Assembly: GCA_963788185.1 (NCBI GenBank)
Contig: CAWBGE010000025.1
Coordinates: 30,166-94,165 of the forward strand
DNA from: CAIWHR01 sp963788185
GTDB taxonomy: Bacteria; Pseudomonadota; Gammaproteobacteria; Burkholderiales; Casimicrobiaceae
DNA length: 64,000 nucleotides
Reading direction: 5' to 3'
Below the pieces are notes generated by a model. It did not search any database, was not told the origin of the DNA, and saw only the letters and a program-made list of their open reading frames with translations. Position 1 is the first letter of the stretch, and the number at the start of each line of letters is the position of its first letter. A program made the translations under genes and the position numbers. Below, piece by piece: positions 1 through 8,719 of this stretch.

Positions 1-2
1 AC

Positions 3-599
3 ATCAACGGTGTCAGCCTGCTGGTGTTCTACAACGACGGCAACGCGTCCAACAACCGTGACTACGCGATATTCCTCGGCAACGACTCGAACCAGTCGAA
101 CTCCTTCGATGCGGCGGGCTGGAACGCCGCGCTGAACGGTATTACCTATACGTCCGGGACCGCGACCATGCGCCTGATCGTCGCCGACGGCCAGACGTTC
201 GGCGACAACGGCTTCGCCATCAACGCCACCACGGTCCTACCGCCGGGTGCCAACTGGAGCGGCGCCGGCGGCGGCCTCAACGGTGTCGTCAACGGCCCGG
301 CCGACAACAGCGGCGGCCTCTGGGACCATTCGGCGAGCGACATCACGGCGCGCCTGACCGTCGGCAACAACAACCTCGTCCTGACCGACGTCCCCAGCTC
401 CAGCGACTGCCTGTCGCTGATCGGCGCGATCTTCGACCTGCCTGGCGGCTCCGCGCCGCCCGGACCGCCGCCGCCGGTCGGCCCGCCGGTGATCGCGGGT
501 CCCGTCGTCGTTCCTACGCTGTCGGAATGGGGCGTGATGCTGCTGGCACTGCTGACCGGTGGTGTCGCCGCGCTCAACCTGCGCCGTCGCCGCAAGTAA
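3..599 (+). CDS. Exported protein with IPTL-CTERM sorting tail (5' end outside window)
   Basis: The frame is open from the first bases of the window, so the true start lies upstream. The visible part is rich in Gly, Asn, Ser and Thr with no catalytic motif, as in secreted surface proteins. The C-terminus shows the three-part IPTL-CTERM signal: the motif VPTLSEWG, a hydrophobic helix (VMLLALLTGGVAAL) and a basic tail (RRRRK). In known families this tail directs exosortase-type processing at the inner membrane, then export to the surface or extracellular matrix. A Pro/Gly linker (about 20 residues) precedes the tail. No exosortase gene is in the window. The terminator just downstream shows this is the last gene of its transcript. 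Confidence 0.8.
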   Translation: MNGVSLLVFYNDGNASNNRDYAIFLGNDSNQSNSFDAAGWNAALNGITYTSGTATMRLIVADGQTFGDNGFAINATTVLPPGANWSGAGGGLNGVVNGPADNSGGLWDHSASDITARLTVGNNNLVLTDVPSSSDCLSLIGAIFDLPGGSAPPGPPPPVGPPVIAGPVVVPTLSEWGVMLLALLTGGVAALNLRRRRK

Positions 600-620
600 C
601 TTTCTGCAGCATGGCGCCCG

Positions 621-649
621 AAAGAGCCCGGTCCGCCGGGCTTTTTCTT
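621..649 (+). terminator. Rho-independent terminator after the IPTL-CTERM gene
   Basis: The hairpin GCCCGG-tccg-CCGGGC is followed by TTTTTCTT and preceded by an A-rich run, so it could also serve the convergent minus-strand gene at 674-1417. It begins about 20 nt after the stop codon. Confidence 0.8.
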
Positions 650-673
650 GGTGCAGTCGAATCCTGCGGTGCT

Positions 674-1417
674 TCAGCGCCCCTTTGCCGAAACGGGAGC
701 GATCGTCGCCTCCGCCTTGCTGGCCGCGACGTGGCGGGCCGGACCCACGCCCGTCAAGGGCGCGCGCCGGAGAAAGGTGTTGGCCTCGCCCAGCACGAAG
801 CGGAACAGATCCTCGAGCACGGACTCGTCGACGGCGTCGGCGCGGAACTCGAGGCTCACCGACTCGAAACGGTCGACGTTGCGCAACGTGACCTCGACCC
901 TCTGCGTGCGGTAATCGGGGGCAAAGCGAATCGACGACGTGATTTCCGGCGTGACCCTGAACACACCGTTGCGGACGATGCGATTCTGGTCCATCTCGGT
1001 CTGGTAGCGGTACTCGAGGTTCGCCGCCCGCAGCCGGTCTTCGACCCCGCGCGCCGCACCAGGCGCCAGCTTGAACATGATTTCGCCGCTTCCGTTCAGG
1101 CGGTAGAAGACCTCGACGTGCTCGAGCAGCTCCAGCCCTGCGATGGCGCGCCGCCGGTAGGACACGAAGCCGCGATCGAAATGCGGTGCGTCGATCGCCA
1201 GGATGGGATCGAGGCGGAACGAGTGGGCCACCGCAGGCTTGATGACTTCGAGGTGATGAAGCGCTTCTTCAAACCAGCGGAACGCCTTCCACAGCCGGCG
1301 GTCGATGTCCTGCAGCGCTTCTTCAGCCGGTCGGCGCCGGGCGCCTTCCTGCTGCTGCAGTGCTTCGGCCTGTACGCGCAACTTTTCCAGCAGCGAAGGT
1401 TTGTCCGGAGTGCTCAT
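674..1417 (-). CDS. Conserved hypothetical protein, 247 aa
   Basis: I do not recognise a named family. The first 60 or so residues are charged and predicted helical, possibly a short coiled coil (LLEKLRVQAEALQQQEG, then ALQDIDRRLWKAFRWFEEAL). The rest alternates beta-like stretches such as ISYR/VSYRRRAIAGLELLEHVEVFYRL and RVEVTLRNVDRFESVSLEFRA. There is no signal peptide or membrane segment, so a cytoplasmic location is likely. It reads convergently toward the IPTL-CTERM gene and divergently from potA, with 264 bp of upstream DNA. The ATG at 1417 was taken because it is the first in frame and starts the hydrophilic helix. Confidence 0.7.
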   Translation of the reverse strand: MSTPDKPSLLEKLRVQAEALQQQEGARRRPAEEALQDIDRRLWKAFRWFEEALHHLEVIKPAVAHSFRLDPILAIDAPHFDRGFVSYRRRAIAGLELLEHVEVFYRLNGSGEIMFKLAPGAARGVEDRLRAANLEYRYQTEMDQNRIVRNGVFRVTPEITSSIRFAPDYRTQRVEVTLRNVDRFESVSLEFRADAVDESVLEDLFRFVLGEANTFLRRAPLTGVGPARHVAASKAEATIAPVSAKGR

Positions 1418-1617
1418 GGGCTCGAACTTTACTACGGCTTATCGGTTCCAAAGCGATTTTCTGCAACGTGGACGGGCGCCGTGCAGAACGCCGGAGGACG
1501 GTGAGGCAGCACCTCGATCCACCTCGTCAATTCAGTGTATGAAACATCCTGGTCGCGTCGCACGCCATTGCACCGGCAGCCTAGTCCGAACGAGCAGCCG
1601 TTCCCGTCGGCGCGCCT

Positions 1618-1634
1618 GAATTGCTATACAATTC
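1618..1634 (+). promoter_or_regulatory. Perfect inverted repeat over a -10-like box upstream of potA
   Basis: GAATTG-ctata-CAATTC is a perfect 6-bp inverted repeat with a 5-bp spacer. It includes TATACAAT, a plausible -10 element, about 50 nt before the potA start. This is a candidate operator-promoter for the polyamine operon. I see no convincing -35. It lies in the 264-bp divergent region 1418-1681, where I see no other structure. Confidence 0.4.
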
Positions 1635-1681
1635 GCGGCAGAAAAACCTGCCTCCCATCCTGCCCAACGAGCTTCCTGCCG

Positions 1682-2764
1682 ATGGCGCTCCTCGAGATCA
1701 AGAACGTCACCCGCCGTTTCGGCGACTTCACCGCGGTCGACAACGTGAGCTTCGCGGTCGAGGCCGGTGAGTTCTTCACCCTCCTCGGCCCCTCCGGCTG
1801 CGGCAAGACGACGCTGCTCCGCATGATCGCCGGGTTCGATCTTCCCGACAGCGGCGCCATCGTCCTCGACGGCGTCGACCTGAAGGACACCCCGGCCGAA
1901 AAGCGACCGATCCACACGGTATTCCAGAGCTACGCGCTGTTTCCGCACATGACGGTGACGCAGAACGTCGCATTCCCGTTGCGGATGGCGGGCAAGAGCG
2001 ACCAGGAGGTGCGCACCAAAGTCAGGGAGACGATCGCGCAGGTCAAGCTCGACAAGCTGGAACAGCGCTTTCCGCACGAACTCTCCGGTGGACAGAAGCA
2101 GCGGGTCGCGCTCGCGCGCGGGCTCGTCAACCGCCCGCGCCTCCTGTTGCTGGATGAACCCCTGGGCGCCCTGGACGCGAAGCTGCGCGAGCAGATGCAG
2201 ATCGAGCTGATCCGGTTGCAGCGCGGCGTCGGCGTCACCTTCGTCTTCGTCACCCATTCGCAGGCCGAAGCGTTGGCGCTGTCGCACCGGATCGCGGTGA
2301 TGAATCTCGGCGTGATCGAACAGCTGGACGAACCGGACAAGCTCTACGGCTTCCCGAAGAACCGCTTCGTCGCCGACTTCATCGGCAACGTCAATATGCA
2401 CGACGCCACCATCGAAGCGGCGGGCGCCACGCTGACGCTCGCACTGGGGACGCTGGGCCGTATCTCCGCGCCCGCCCGCGACGGCGCCAAGGCGGGCACC
2501 AGGGGCGTGTTCGTCATCCGCCCCGAGCAGGTGTCGATCCGCGCCGCCAGCGAGCCCTCGTCGGACCCCAACCAGTTCGAGGGCGTCGTCAACGACTTCC
2601 TCTACATCGGCGACGTCACCACCTACATCGTCGACCTGCCGGATGGCAAGCGTTTCGAGGCGCTGCTGCCGAACTCGGCGCCGGGCCGGGCGAAGTTCTT
2701 CGAGGTCGGCGACCGTGTACGTCTGTCCTGGAAGGCCGAGGCCGGCGCCTTCCTGGACGCCTGA
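1682..2764 (+). CDS. potA: Spermidine/putrescine ABC transporter, ATP-binding subunit
   Basis: This ATPase powers polyamine import with PotB, PotC and PotD encoded just downstream. From the ATG at 1682 it is 360 aa. Walker A is GPSGCGKTT (residues 36-44), the signature is LSGGQKQRVALARG, Walker B with D-loop is LLLLDEPLGALD, and the H-loop is VFVTHSQAEAL. A TOBE-like C-terminal domain (about residues 280-360) is typical of PotA and related ATPases. The frame is open 49 codons further upstream, but MALLEIKNVTRRFG is the normal N terminus of the family, so 1682 is preferred. A 22-nt gap separates it from potB. Confidence 0.92.
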   Translation: MALLEIKNVTRRFGDFTAVDNVSFAVEAGEFFTLLGPSGCGKTTLLRMIAGFDLPDSGAIVLDGVDLKDTPAEKRPIHTVFQSYALFPHMTVTQNVAFPLRMAGKSDQEVRTKVRETIAQVKLDKLEQRFPHELSGGQKQRVALARGLVNRPRLLLLDEPLGALDAKLREQMQIELIRLQRGVGVTFVFVTHSQAEALALSHRIAVMNLGVIEQLDEPDKLYGFPKNRFVADFIGNVNMHDATIEAAGATLTLALGTLGRISAPARDGAKAGTRGVFVIRPEQVSIRAASEPSSDPNQFEGVVNDFLYIGDVTTYIVDLPDGKRFEALLPNSAPGRAKFFEVGDRVRLSWKAEAGAFLDA

Positions 2765-2786
2765 CCCCGCGCGGCGCGCGAAACCC

Positions 2787-3641
2787 ATGCACGCGGACAC
2801 TTCGACCCGCACCCGTTCGGGACGGCTGACGCAGTGGCTGGTCAGCGGGCCGCCGTTTGTCTTCCTCCTGGTCTTCTTCCTCGTTCCGGCCGCGATCATG
2901 GTCGTGGCGAGCATCCGCTATCCCGGCGAGTTCGGCGCGCTGGCGCCGCTGTTTGCGCCCGCGCCCGGCGAGGATGGCGGAATCACCTTCGAGAACTACG
3001 CCGTCTTCTTCGGCGACTGGATCTACGCGCAGATCTTTGCCAAGAGCTTCGGCGTGGCGCTCGCAACGACGCTCATCTGCCTCGTGATGGCCTACCCGGT
3101 GGCGCTGCTGATCGCACGCAGCCCCAAGAAGTACCGCGACCTCATGGTGCTCCTGTGCGTGCTGCCCTTCGCCAGCAACTTCCTGGTCCGCGTGTACGCG
3201 TGGATGATCATCCTCGGCCCCTTCGATCTGTTGTTCTCGCGCTTCGCCGTCATCGTCGGCATGGTCTACGTGCACCTGCCGTTCATGATCCTGCCGCTGT
3301 ACACCAACCTGGAGAAGCACGACCCGGCGCTGCTCGACGCGGCGCAGGACCTCGGTGCCGACGCGTGGAACCGTTTCTGGCGCGTCACCTTCCCGTTGTC
3401 GCTGCCGGGCATCTTCTCCGGCTCGGCGCTGGTGTTCATCCCCGTGCTGGGGATGTTCGCGATTCCCGAGATCCTCGGCGGCAAGGACGACTGGCTGGTC
3501 GGCAACCTCATCAAGGAGAGCTTCCTCGGCACCCGCGACTGGCCTTTCGGCTCGATGCTGTCGCTGATGCTCACGATCGCGGTGCTGGCCATCGCCGCCG
3601 GCGCCGCGTGGCTCGCCAAGCGGGGGGTCGATCGTGCGTAG
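2787..3641 (+). CDS. potB: Spermidine/putrescine ABC transporter permease PotB
   Basis: A 284-aa inner-membrane permease with about six transmembrane segments. The EAA loop that contacts the ATPase is visible as DAAQDLGADAWNRFWRVTFP near residue 190, and the last segment ends AAGAAWLAKR. The start at 2787 gives a short polar N terminus before the first helix (PPFVFLLVFFLVPAAIMVV). It follows potA closely and overlaps potC by 8 nt, so the subunits are translationally coupled. Confidence 0.9.
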   Translation: MHADTSTRTRSGRLTQWLVSGPPFVFLLVFFLVPAAIMVVASIRYPGEFGALAPLFAPAPGEDGGITFENYAVFFGDWIYAQIFAKSFGVALATTLICLVMAYPVALLIARSPKKYRDLMVLLCVLPFASNFLVRVYAWMIILGPFDLLFSRFAVIVGMVYVHLPFMILPLYTNLEKHDPALLDAAQDLGADAWNRFWRVTFPLSLPGIFSGSALVFIPVLGMFAIPEILGGKDDWLVGNLIKESFLGTRDWPFGSMLSLMLTIAVLAIAAGAAWLAKRGVDRA

Positions 3642-4425
3642 GTCGCCGCTGCTGTGGGCGACGTCGCTGGCCGTCTACGCGTTTCTCTACGTGCCGCTGG
3701 TCGTCGTGGTCGTATTCTCTTTCAACGACTCCAAGCTCAATGCCGAATGGGTGGGCTTCACGCTGGACTGGTATAAAAAGCTGTTCGGCAACCAGGAGAT
3801 GCTCCACGCCGCGGCGAACTCGCTGCTGATCGCGATCGTCGCCTCGGCGCTGGCCACCGTGCTGGGCACGATGGCGGGCATCGCGATGCACCGCTTCAAG
3901 TCGAGGCTGCTGCCGTTCATGACGCTGACTCCGGTGGCGATGCCCGAGATCCTGCTCGGCGTGTCGCTGCTCATCTTCTTCATCTCGGTGTTCGGCGAAG
4001 AGTCGCTGTCGCTGCTGACGGTGATCATCGCCCACACCACGTTCTGCATCGGCTTTGTCGCCATCATCATCCGCGCGCGACTGGCCGGCATGGACGAGTC
4101 GATCTTCGAGGCAGCGCGAGACCTCGGGGCAACGCCGTGGCAGACCTTCCGTCTGGTCACGCTGCCGCTGATCATGCCGGGCGTCATCGCCGGCGCGCTG
4201 ATGGCGTTCACGCTGTCGATCGACGACTTCGTCATCACCTTCTTCACCGCCGGCGCCGGCGTACCCACGCTGCCGCTGACCATCTACACGATGATCAAGA
4301 TCGCGGTGACACCGGAGGTCAACGCCGTGTCGACGCTGCTCATGCTGCTGACGCTGACGATGATCGTGCTGGCCGGGAAGATCGCGCCCGACCTGCTGCG
4401 CGGCGGCGAGCCGTCGGGCGACTAG
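3634..4425 (+). CDS. potC: Spermidine/putrescine ABC transporter permease PotC
   Basis: The second permease of the importer, 263 aa, from a GTG start inside the end of potB. It has the BPD_transp_1 fold with about six membrane segments. The EAA motif reads EAARDLGATPWQTFRLVTLP, followed by SIDDFVITFFTAG, a stretch characteristic of PotC proteins. The 5-nt gap to potD and the 8-nt overlap with potB place it firmly inside the operon. Confidence 0.9.
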   Translation: MRRSPLLWATSLAVYAFLYVPLVVVVVFSFNDSKLNAEWVGFTLDWYKKLFGNQEMLHAAANSLLIAIVASALATVLGTMAGIAMHRFKSRLLPFMTLTPVAMPEILLGVSLLIFFISVFGEESLSLLTVIIAHTTFCIGFVAIIIRARLAGMDESIFEAARDLGATPWQTFRLVTLPLIMPGVIAGALMAFTLSIDDFVITFFTAGAGVPTLPLTIYTMIKIAVTPEVNAVSTLLMLLTLTMIVLAGKIAPDLLRGGEPSGD

Positions 4426-4430
4426 GCGAC

Positions 4431-5573
4431 ATGGCGCTCCGCCTCCTCTTCTCCCGCTGCGCGTGGCTCCTCGCGATCGCTGCCGTCGCGATTGCGCTCG
4501 CGGGCTGTGCGCGGGAAGCCGATGACGCCGGCAAGGCCGGCGGCGAAGCCGGTGCCGGCCGCGCCAGCGGCAACGAACTCCATCTCTACAACTGGAACAA
4601 CTACCTCGCCGAGGAAACGGCGAAGAAATTCGAGGACGCCTGCAAGTGCAAGCTGGTGCAGGACTACTACTCGGACAACGAGGAGATGCTCGCCAAGCTC
4701 GCGGCGGGGGCGACCGGCTACGATCTCATCGTCCCCACCGGCAATGCGGTGCAGACGCTGATCGCGCAGGGCGCGCTGCGCGAGATCGACAAGAGCAAGC
4801 TGCCCAACCTCGCCAACCTCAAGCCCGAGTTCCTCGACCAGTTCTACGATCCGGGCAACCGCTATTCGGTCCCTTACGCATACTCGATCACGCTGCTCGG
4901 CTACAACGCGGAGAAGATGAAGGAGTTGGGGCTGCCTACCGACACCTGGGCGGTGCTGTTCGAGCCCGAACATCTGGAGAAGCTCAAGGGCAAGGTGACG
5001 GTACTCGACTCGCAGCGCGAACTCTTCGCCGCGGCGCTCAAGTACCTCGGGCACTCGGCGAACGAAACCGACGAGGCCAAGCTTCGGCAGGCGCGCGACC
5101 TCATCCTGCGCGCGAAGCCCTACTGGGCCGCGTTCAACGCATCGTCATACATCAAGGAACTCACCATCGGCAACATCTGGCTCGCCCACGGCTACTCGAA
5201 CGACATGTTCCAGGCGGCGCAGGATGCCGCCAAGGCAAAACGCCCGTTCACCATCGGCTATTCGACGCCGAAGGAAGGCGCGGTGCTGGCGCTGGACAGC
5301 ATGGTGATGCACAAGTCGGGGCCGCGGCCCGATCTCGCGTATCAGTTCATGAACTTCATGCTCGAAGGCAGCAACTCGGCCGAGCTCTCGAACATGATCG
5401 GGTCCGGCAACGCCAATGCGGCGGCGATGCCCTACATCGAAGATGCCGTGAAGAGCAACCCGGCGGTCTTTCCCGATGCCGAAAAGCAGAAGCGCCTGGA
5501 GATGCTGAAGGATCTTCCGCGCAAGGAGCGGCGATTGATGAACCGCTTCTGGACCGAGGTCAAGGTCCGCTGA
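4431..5573 (+). CDS. potD: Periplasmic spermidine/putrescine-binding lipoprotein PotD
   Basis: A 380-aa substrate-binding protein that delivers polyamines to PotBC. The N-terminal signal ends in a lipobox (IALAGC), so it is probably lipid-anchored in the periplasm, unlike the soluble E. coli PotD. The mature part begins with the family hallmark LHLYNWNNYLAEE and continues with YDLIVPTGNAVQTLIAQG and YSVPYAYSITLLGYN. The C-terminus has the usual RRLMNRFWTEVK. Last gene of the operon. I cannot tell spermidine from putrescine preference by eye. Confidence 0.9.
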   Translation: MALRLLFSRCAWLLAIAAVAIALAGCAREADDAGKAGGEAGAGRASGNELHLYNWNNYLAEETAKKFEDACKCKLVQDYYSDNEEMLAKLAAGATGYDLIVPTGNAVQTLIAQGALREIDKSKLPNLANLKPEFLDQFYDPGNRYSVPYAYSITLLGYNAEKMKELGLPTDTWAVLFEPEHLEKLKGKVTVLDSQRELFAAALKYLGHSANETDEAKLRQARDLILRAKPYWAAFNASSYIKELTIGNIWLAHGYSNDMFQAAQDAAKAKRPFTIGYSTPKEGAVLALDSMVMHKSGPRPDLAYQFMNFMLEGSNSAELSNMIGSGNANAAAMPYIEDAVKSNPAVFPDAEKQKRLEMLKDLPRKERRLMNRFWTEVKVR

Positions 5574-5603
5574 GGAAGCACTTCGTTTGCAGCAGGAGCA
5601 GTC

Positions 5604-5669
5604 GTAGGAGCGGTTTCAGTCGCGAAGATCTTTGCGATGCCCCGCATTCGCGCCTGAAGCATCTCCTAC
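5604..5669. repeat. REP/BIME-like imperfect palindrome after potD
   Basis: The arms GTAGGAGCGGTTTCAGTCGC and the reverse complement of GCGCCTGAAGCATCTCCTAC match over most of their length, giving a long imperfect hairpin between potD and the acetyltransferase gene. The GTAGGAGCGG...CGCGA motif resembles the dispersed REP sequences of pseudomonads and betaproteobacteria. A related element lies at 39410-39495. Confidence 0.6.
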
Positions 5670-5725
5670 AGGACGTCGCGGCCGGATCGCGCAGCGGCCG
5701 CGGCAACTGCGCTAAGCTCCCGACC

Positions 5726-6343
5726 ATGGACACTCCACCGATCCGCGTCGAGCCAATGACGCCCGCGAGGCGCGACGACTTCCTGCGCTTCTTCGATCAC
5801 GAGCGCGGTCCGGCGTTCGCCGACAATCCCGGGTGGGCGCGCTGCTATTGCCACTACTACCACGTGCCCAAGGCCATGGACTGGAGCGAGTTCACCGCTG
5901 CGCAGAATCGCGTCGCGATGACGTCGCGCATGGATGCCGGCGAGCAGGAAGGCTATCTCGCCTACATCGGCGCCGACGTGGTCGGTTGGCTCAACGCGCA
6001 TCCGTATCACAAGTTGCCGCATGCGTGCGCGCGGCTCGGCGTCGACGCGCCCGACCTCGATGTGCCGCCGTTTCAGGCGGCGGCTTTGCTCTGTTTCGTC
6101 ATCGCCCCCGCCTGGCGGCGCAAAGGCGTCGCGCGCGCGCTCCTCGCCGCTGCCCTCGACTCGCTCGAAGCGCGGGGCATCCGTGTCGTCGATGCCTTTC
6201 CCTTCAGGGCAATGGACAGCGGCGCGCCGGCTGATCACTACCACGGCCCCGAGTCGTTGTTTCGCGCTGCCGGGTTCTCGGTGCTGCGCGAGGACCGCGA
6301 ACTGACCGTGATGCGCAGGCGATTGGGCGCTCCCGGCCGCTAA
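5726..6343 (+). CDS. GNAT family N-acetyltransferase
   Basis: A 205-aa protein that should transfer an acetyl group from acetyl-CoA to an unknown amine. The GNAT core is seen as the beta4 strand ALLCFVIAP, followed by the acetyl-CoA loop WRRKGVARALL (RRKGVA fits the Q/RxxGxG/A motif), then the strand GIRVVDAFPFR and a C-terminal FRAAGFSVLRE. The N-terminal half carries a CYCHYYHVP cluster rich in Cys and His that I do not see in standard GNATs. The start at 5726 removes a long upstream in-frame extension that overlaps potD. Probably monocistronic. Confidence 0.8.
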   Translation: MDTPPIRVEPMTPARRDDFLRFFDHERGPAFADNPGWARCYCHYYHVPKAMDWSEFTAAQNRVAMTSRMDAGEQEGYLAYIGADVVGWLNAHPYHKLPHACARLGVDAPDLDVPPFQAAALLCFVIAPAWRRKGVARALLAAALDSLEARGIRVVDAFPFRAMDSGAPADHYHGPESLFRAAGFSVLREDRELTVMRRRLGAPGR

Positions 6344-6388
6344 CGCACCGGCGCAGGAAGCGGTCGCGAAAGCCGCGGCCACCAGCCC

Positions 6389-6394
6389 TATAAT
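6389..6394 (+). promoter_or_regulatory. TATAAT -10 box upstream of the VanZ-like gene
   Basis: A perfect TATAAT in the context CCCTATAATCAACGC, 63 nt before the start. The same CTATAATC context recurs at other gene starts here (9857, 16050, 29708 minus, 29758), suggesting the local sigma-70 promoter style. Confidence 0.5.
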
Positions 6395-6457
6395 CAACGC
6401 TTCGTCCTCGCGGCGCAGAAACGGCAGCGCCGTGCGGGACCGTGGCCGCCGCCCTCG

Positions 6458-7546
6458 ATGCAGACCCGTTACCGCACCCTGCTGCCGCACTTTCTGGCCG
6501 CGCTGTATGGGCTGTCGATTGCCTATGCGAGCCTGCAGCCCTTTGCGCCGTGGATCGACCCCGAGCCCGGCACGCGTTTTTTCCTGTTCGCGCCGTGGCC
6601 CACGCGCTGGACGCGGTTCGATGTCCTCGCCAACGTCCTCGCCTATGTGCCGTTCGGCTTTTTCGTGGCAGTCGCGTTGCGCGACCAGTCTTCATCGCCG
6701 CGACTGCTGCTCGCCACGGCCGCCGGCACGTCGCTGTCGTTCGCGCTCGAAGCGCTGCAGATGTTCCTGCCGCCGCGGGACGCCAGCACCATCGATCTCC
6801 TGGCCAACACGGCGGGCAGCCTGCTCGGAGCGGCCGCGGCCGCGATGCTGCTGCGTTCGGCCAGGATCCGAAACGCCGTCACCGATTGGCGCCTGCGCTG
6901 GTTTCTGCACGGAAGAACCGGCGACCTGGGCCTCGCGCTGCTGGCGATCTGGCTTGCCGTGCAGGTCAACCCCGGCATTCCGCTGTTCGCGACGGTCTTC
7001 GATGTTCCTTTGCCGGCAGGTGGTCCGGCGGGCACTGTCGCCGCAGCGCCGGACGTCGCCGGCGCGCTGATCGAAGGCGCGCACAGTGCGCTGCAGGTGC
7101 TGGGGGTCGGACTCTTTGTCGCACTGCTGGTGCGCGAACGGCGCCACGTCGGCGTCTCGGTGCTGCTGCTGCTGAGCGCCGGGATGCTGGTCAAGGGCGT
7201 CGCTGCGGCATCGCTGCTCAAGCCGGCGGCGTGGGAGCACTGGCTGTCGCCGGGGGTGTCCGCCGGAATCGCCGTCGGCGCACTGGCGCTGCCGATGGTG
7301 ATCTTCCTGCCGCGCCCGGCGCAGGTGGCTATCTGCGCGATCGCGCTGCTTTCGTCGTTGCTGTCGATGCTGTTCGCGCCCGAGCTGCTGCTCGCGCAAC
7401 CCCCGCTGTCGCTGTTCAACCGTGGCTACGGTCACCTGCTCAATTTCAACGGCCTCACGCGGACCGTGCTCATGCTCTGGCCGCTGGCGGCAAGCGGCTT
7501 CCTGTTCGCGCTCGCCGGACGTCCGCACTGGGGAGACCCGCACTGA
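6458..7546 (+). CDS. VanZ-like integral membrane protein
   Basis: A 362-aa protein with many hydrophobic segments. The first 130 residues fit a VanZ-like domain: an N-terminal helix, then DVLANVLAYVPFGFFVAVAL, a helix, and LEALQMFLPPRDASTIDLLANTAGSLLG. This conserved set of short membrane helices is known from VanZ (teicoplanin resistance) and many envelope proteins of unknown role. The C-terminal half adds about five more membrane segments without a recognisable domain. It precedes a glycosyltransferase operon, so a surface-related role is plausible but unproven. Confidence 0.75.
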   Translation: MQTRYRTLLPHFLAALYGLSIAYASLQPFAPWIDPEPGTRFFLFAPWPTRWTRFDVLANVLAYVPFGFFVAVALRDQSSSPRLLLATAAGTSLSFALEALQMFLPPRDASTIDLLANTAGSLLGAAAAAMLLRSARIRNAVTDWRLRWFLHGRTGDLGLALLAIWLAVQVNPGIPLFATVFDVPLPAGGPAGTVAAAPDVAGALIEGAHSALQVLGVGLFVALLVRERRHVGVSVLLLLSAGMLVKGVAAASLLKPAAWEHWLSPGVSAGIAVGALALPMVIFLPRPAQVAICAIALLSSLLSMLFAPELLLAQPPLSLFNRGYGHLLNFNGLTRTVLMLWPLAASGFLFALAGRPHWGDPH

Positions 7547-7603
7547 CCGGACGCTCGCGGCACCGTTTGGACCCGCCGCAGCGCATCTGCTATCGTTGTC
7601 CCC

Positions 7604-8719
7604 ATGCTTTCCCCCGCCGTCGCCGACGCGATCGATCTCACCCGCGTCCGCCGCGTGCTCGTCATCAAGCTCCGCCATCACGGCGACGTGCTGCTGGCCT
7701 CGCCGGTGTTCACCGTGCTGCGCCGCGCCGCCCCGCACGCCGAGGTCGACGCGCTCATCTACCGCGACACCGCGCCGATGCTCGCCGGACATCCTGCGAT
7801 CAGCGAACTGCACACCATCGACCGCAGCGCAAAGCACCGCGGCCGCGGTGCGCAGCTTGCCGCCGAGTGGGCACTGTGGCGCGCATTGCGCGCGCGGCGC
7901 TTCGACCTCGTCGTCCACCTGACCGAACATCCGCGCGGCGCCTGGCTGAGGCGCCTCACCGGTGCGCAATTCGGCGTCGCCCGCGAGCGCAGCGACGCGG
8001 GTGCGTGGTGGCGCGCCTCATTCACCCATCACTACCTGACGCCTCGCACGACCCTGCGCCACACCGTCGAGACCAATCTCGACGCGCTGCGGCGCATCGG
8101 CATCTGGCCCTGCGACGAGGACAAGCGGCTGGTGTTCGTTCCCGGCAAGGAGGCCGATGCGCGGGTAGCGACGCTGCTTGGCGAGCACCGCGTGTCGCGC
8201 GATCGCATCGTCGTCGTGCATCCGGGCTCGCGCTGGCTGTTCAAGTGCTGGCCTCCCGCCGCCACCGCGGCGATCATCGACCGCCTCGCCGCCGATGGCT
8301 GGACCACGGTGCTGACCGGCGCACCGGACGCCGCAGAGCGTTCGCTGGTCGATGCCGTTCGCGCCGAAAGCCGCGCGCCGGTCGTGGACCTCGCCGGGCA
8401 GCTGACGTTGCCGGAGCTGGGATCGCTGATCGGCGCCGCGCGCCTCTTCTTCGGCGTCGATTCGGCCCCGATGCACATGGCGGCTGCGATGGCAACGCCG
8501 ACGGTCGCCCTGTTCGGACCCAGCGGTGATGCCGAGTGGGGTCCGTGGCAGGTGCCGCACCGCGTCGTGGCGTCGACCGCGCATCCCTGCCGACCCTGCG
8601 GCAACAACGGCTGCGGCGGCAGCAATCATTCGGATTGCCTCATCCACCTGCCCGAAGTCCGCGTGGCCGCGGCCATCGAGGATCTGCTCGCGGAAACCGG
8701 CAGCACGTCGCCGCAATGA
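7604..8719 (+). CDS. LPS core heptosyltransferase, GT9 family (RfaQ/WaaQ-like)
   Basis: A 371-aa cytoplasmic or membrane-associated glycosyltransferase expected to add a heptose to the LPS inner core from ADP-heptose. GT9 marks are the N-terminal VLVIKLRHHGDVLLASPVF, the mid-protein VVHPGSRWLFKCWP, and FFGVDSAPMHMAAAM in the sugar-nucleotide site. The Cys-rich C-terminal segment (HPCRPCGNNGCGGS, then DCL) is typical of RfaQ-type enzymes. The stop overlaps the start of the next glycosyltransferase (ATGA), so the two are coupled. The exact acceptor cannot be read from sequence. Confidence 0.85.
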   Translation: MLSPAVADAIDLTRVRRVLVIKLRHHGDVLLASPVFTVLRRAAPHAEVDALIYRDTAPMLAGHPAISELHTIDRSAKHRGRGAQLAAEWALWRALRARRFDLVVHLTEHPRGAWLRRLTGAQFGVARERSDAGAWWRASFTHHYLTPRTTLRHTVETNLDALRRIGIWPCDEDKRLVFVPGKEADARVATLLGEHRVSRDRIVVVHPGSRWLFKCWPPAATAAIIDRLAADGWTTVLTGAPDAAERSLVDAVRAESRAPVVDLAGQLTLPELGSLIGAARLFFGVDSAPMHMAAAMATPTVALFGPSGDAEWGPWQVPHRVVASTAHPCRPCGNNGCGGSNHSDCLIHLPEVRVAAAIEDLLAETGSTSPQ

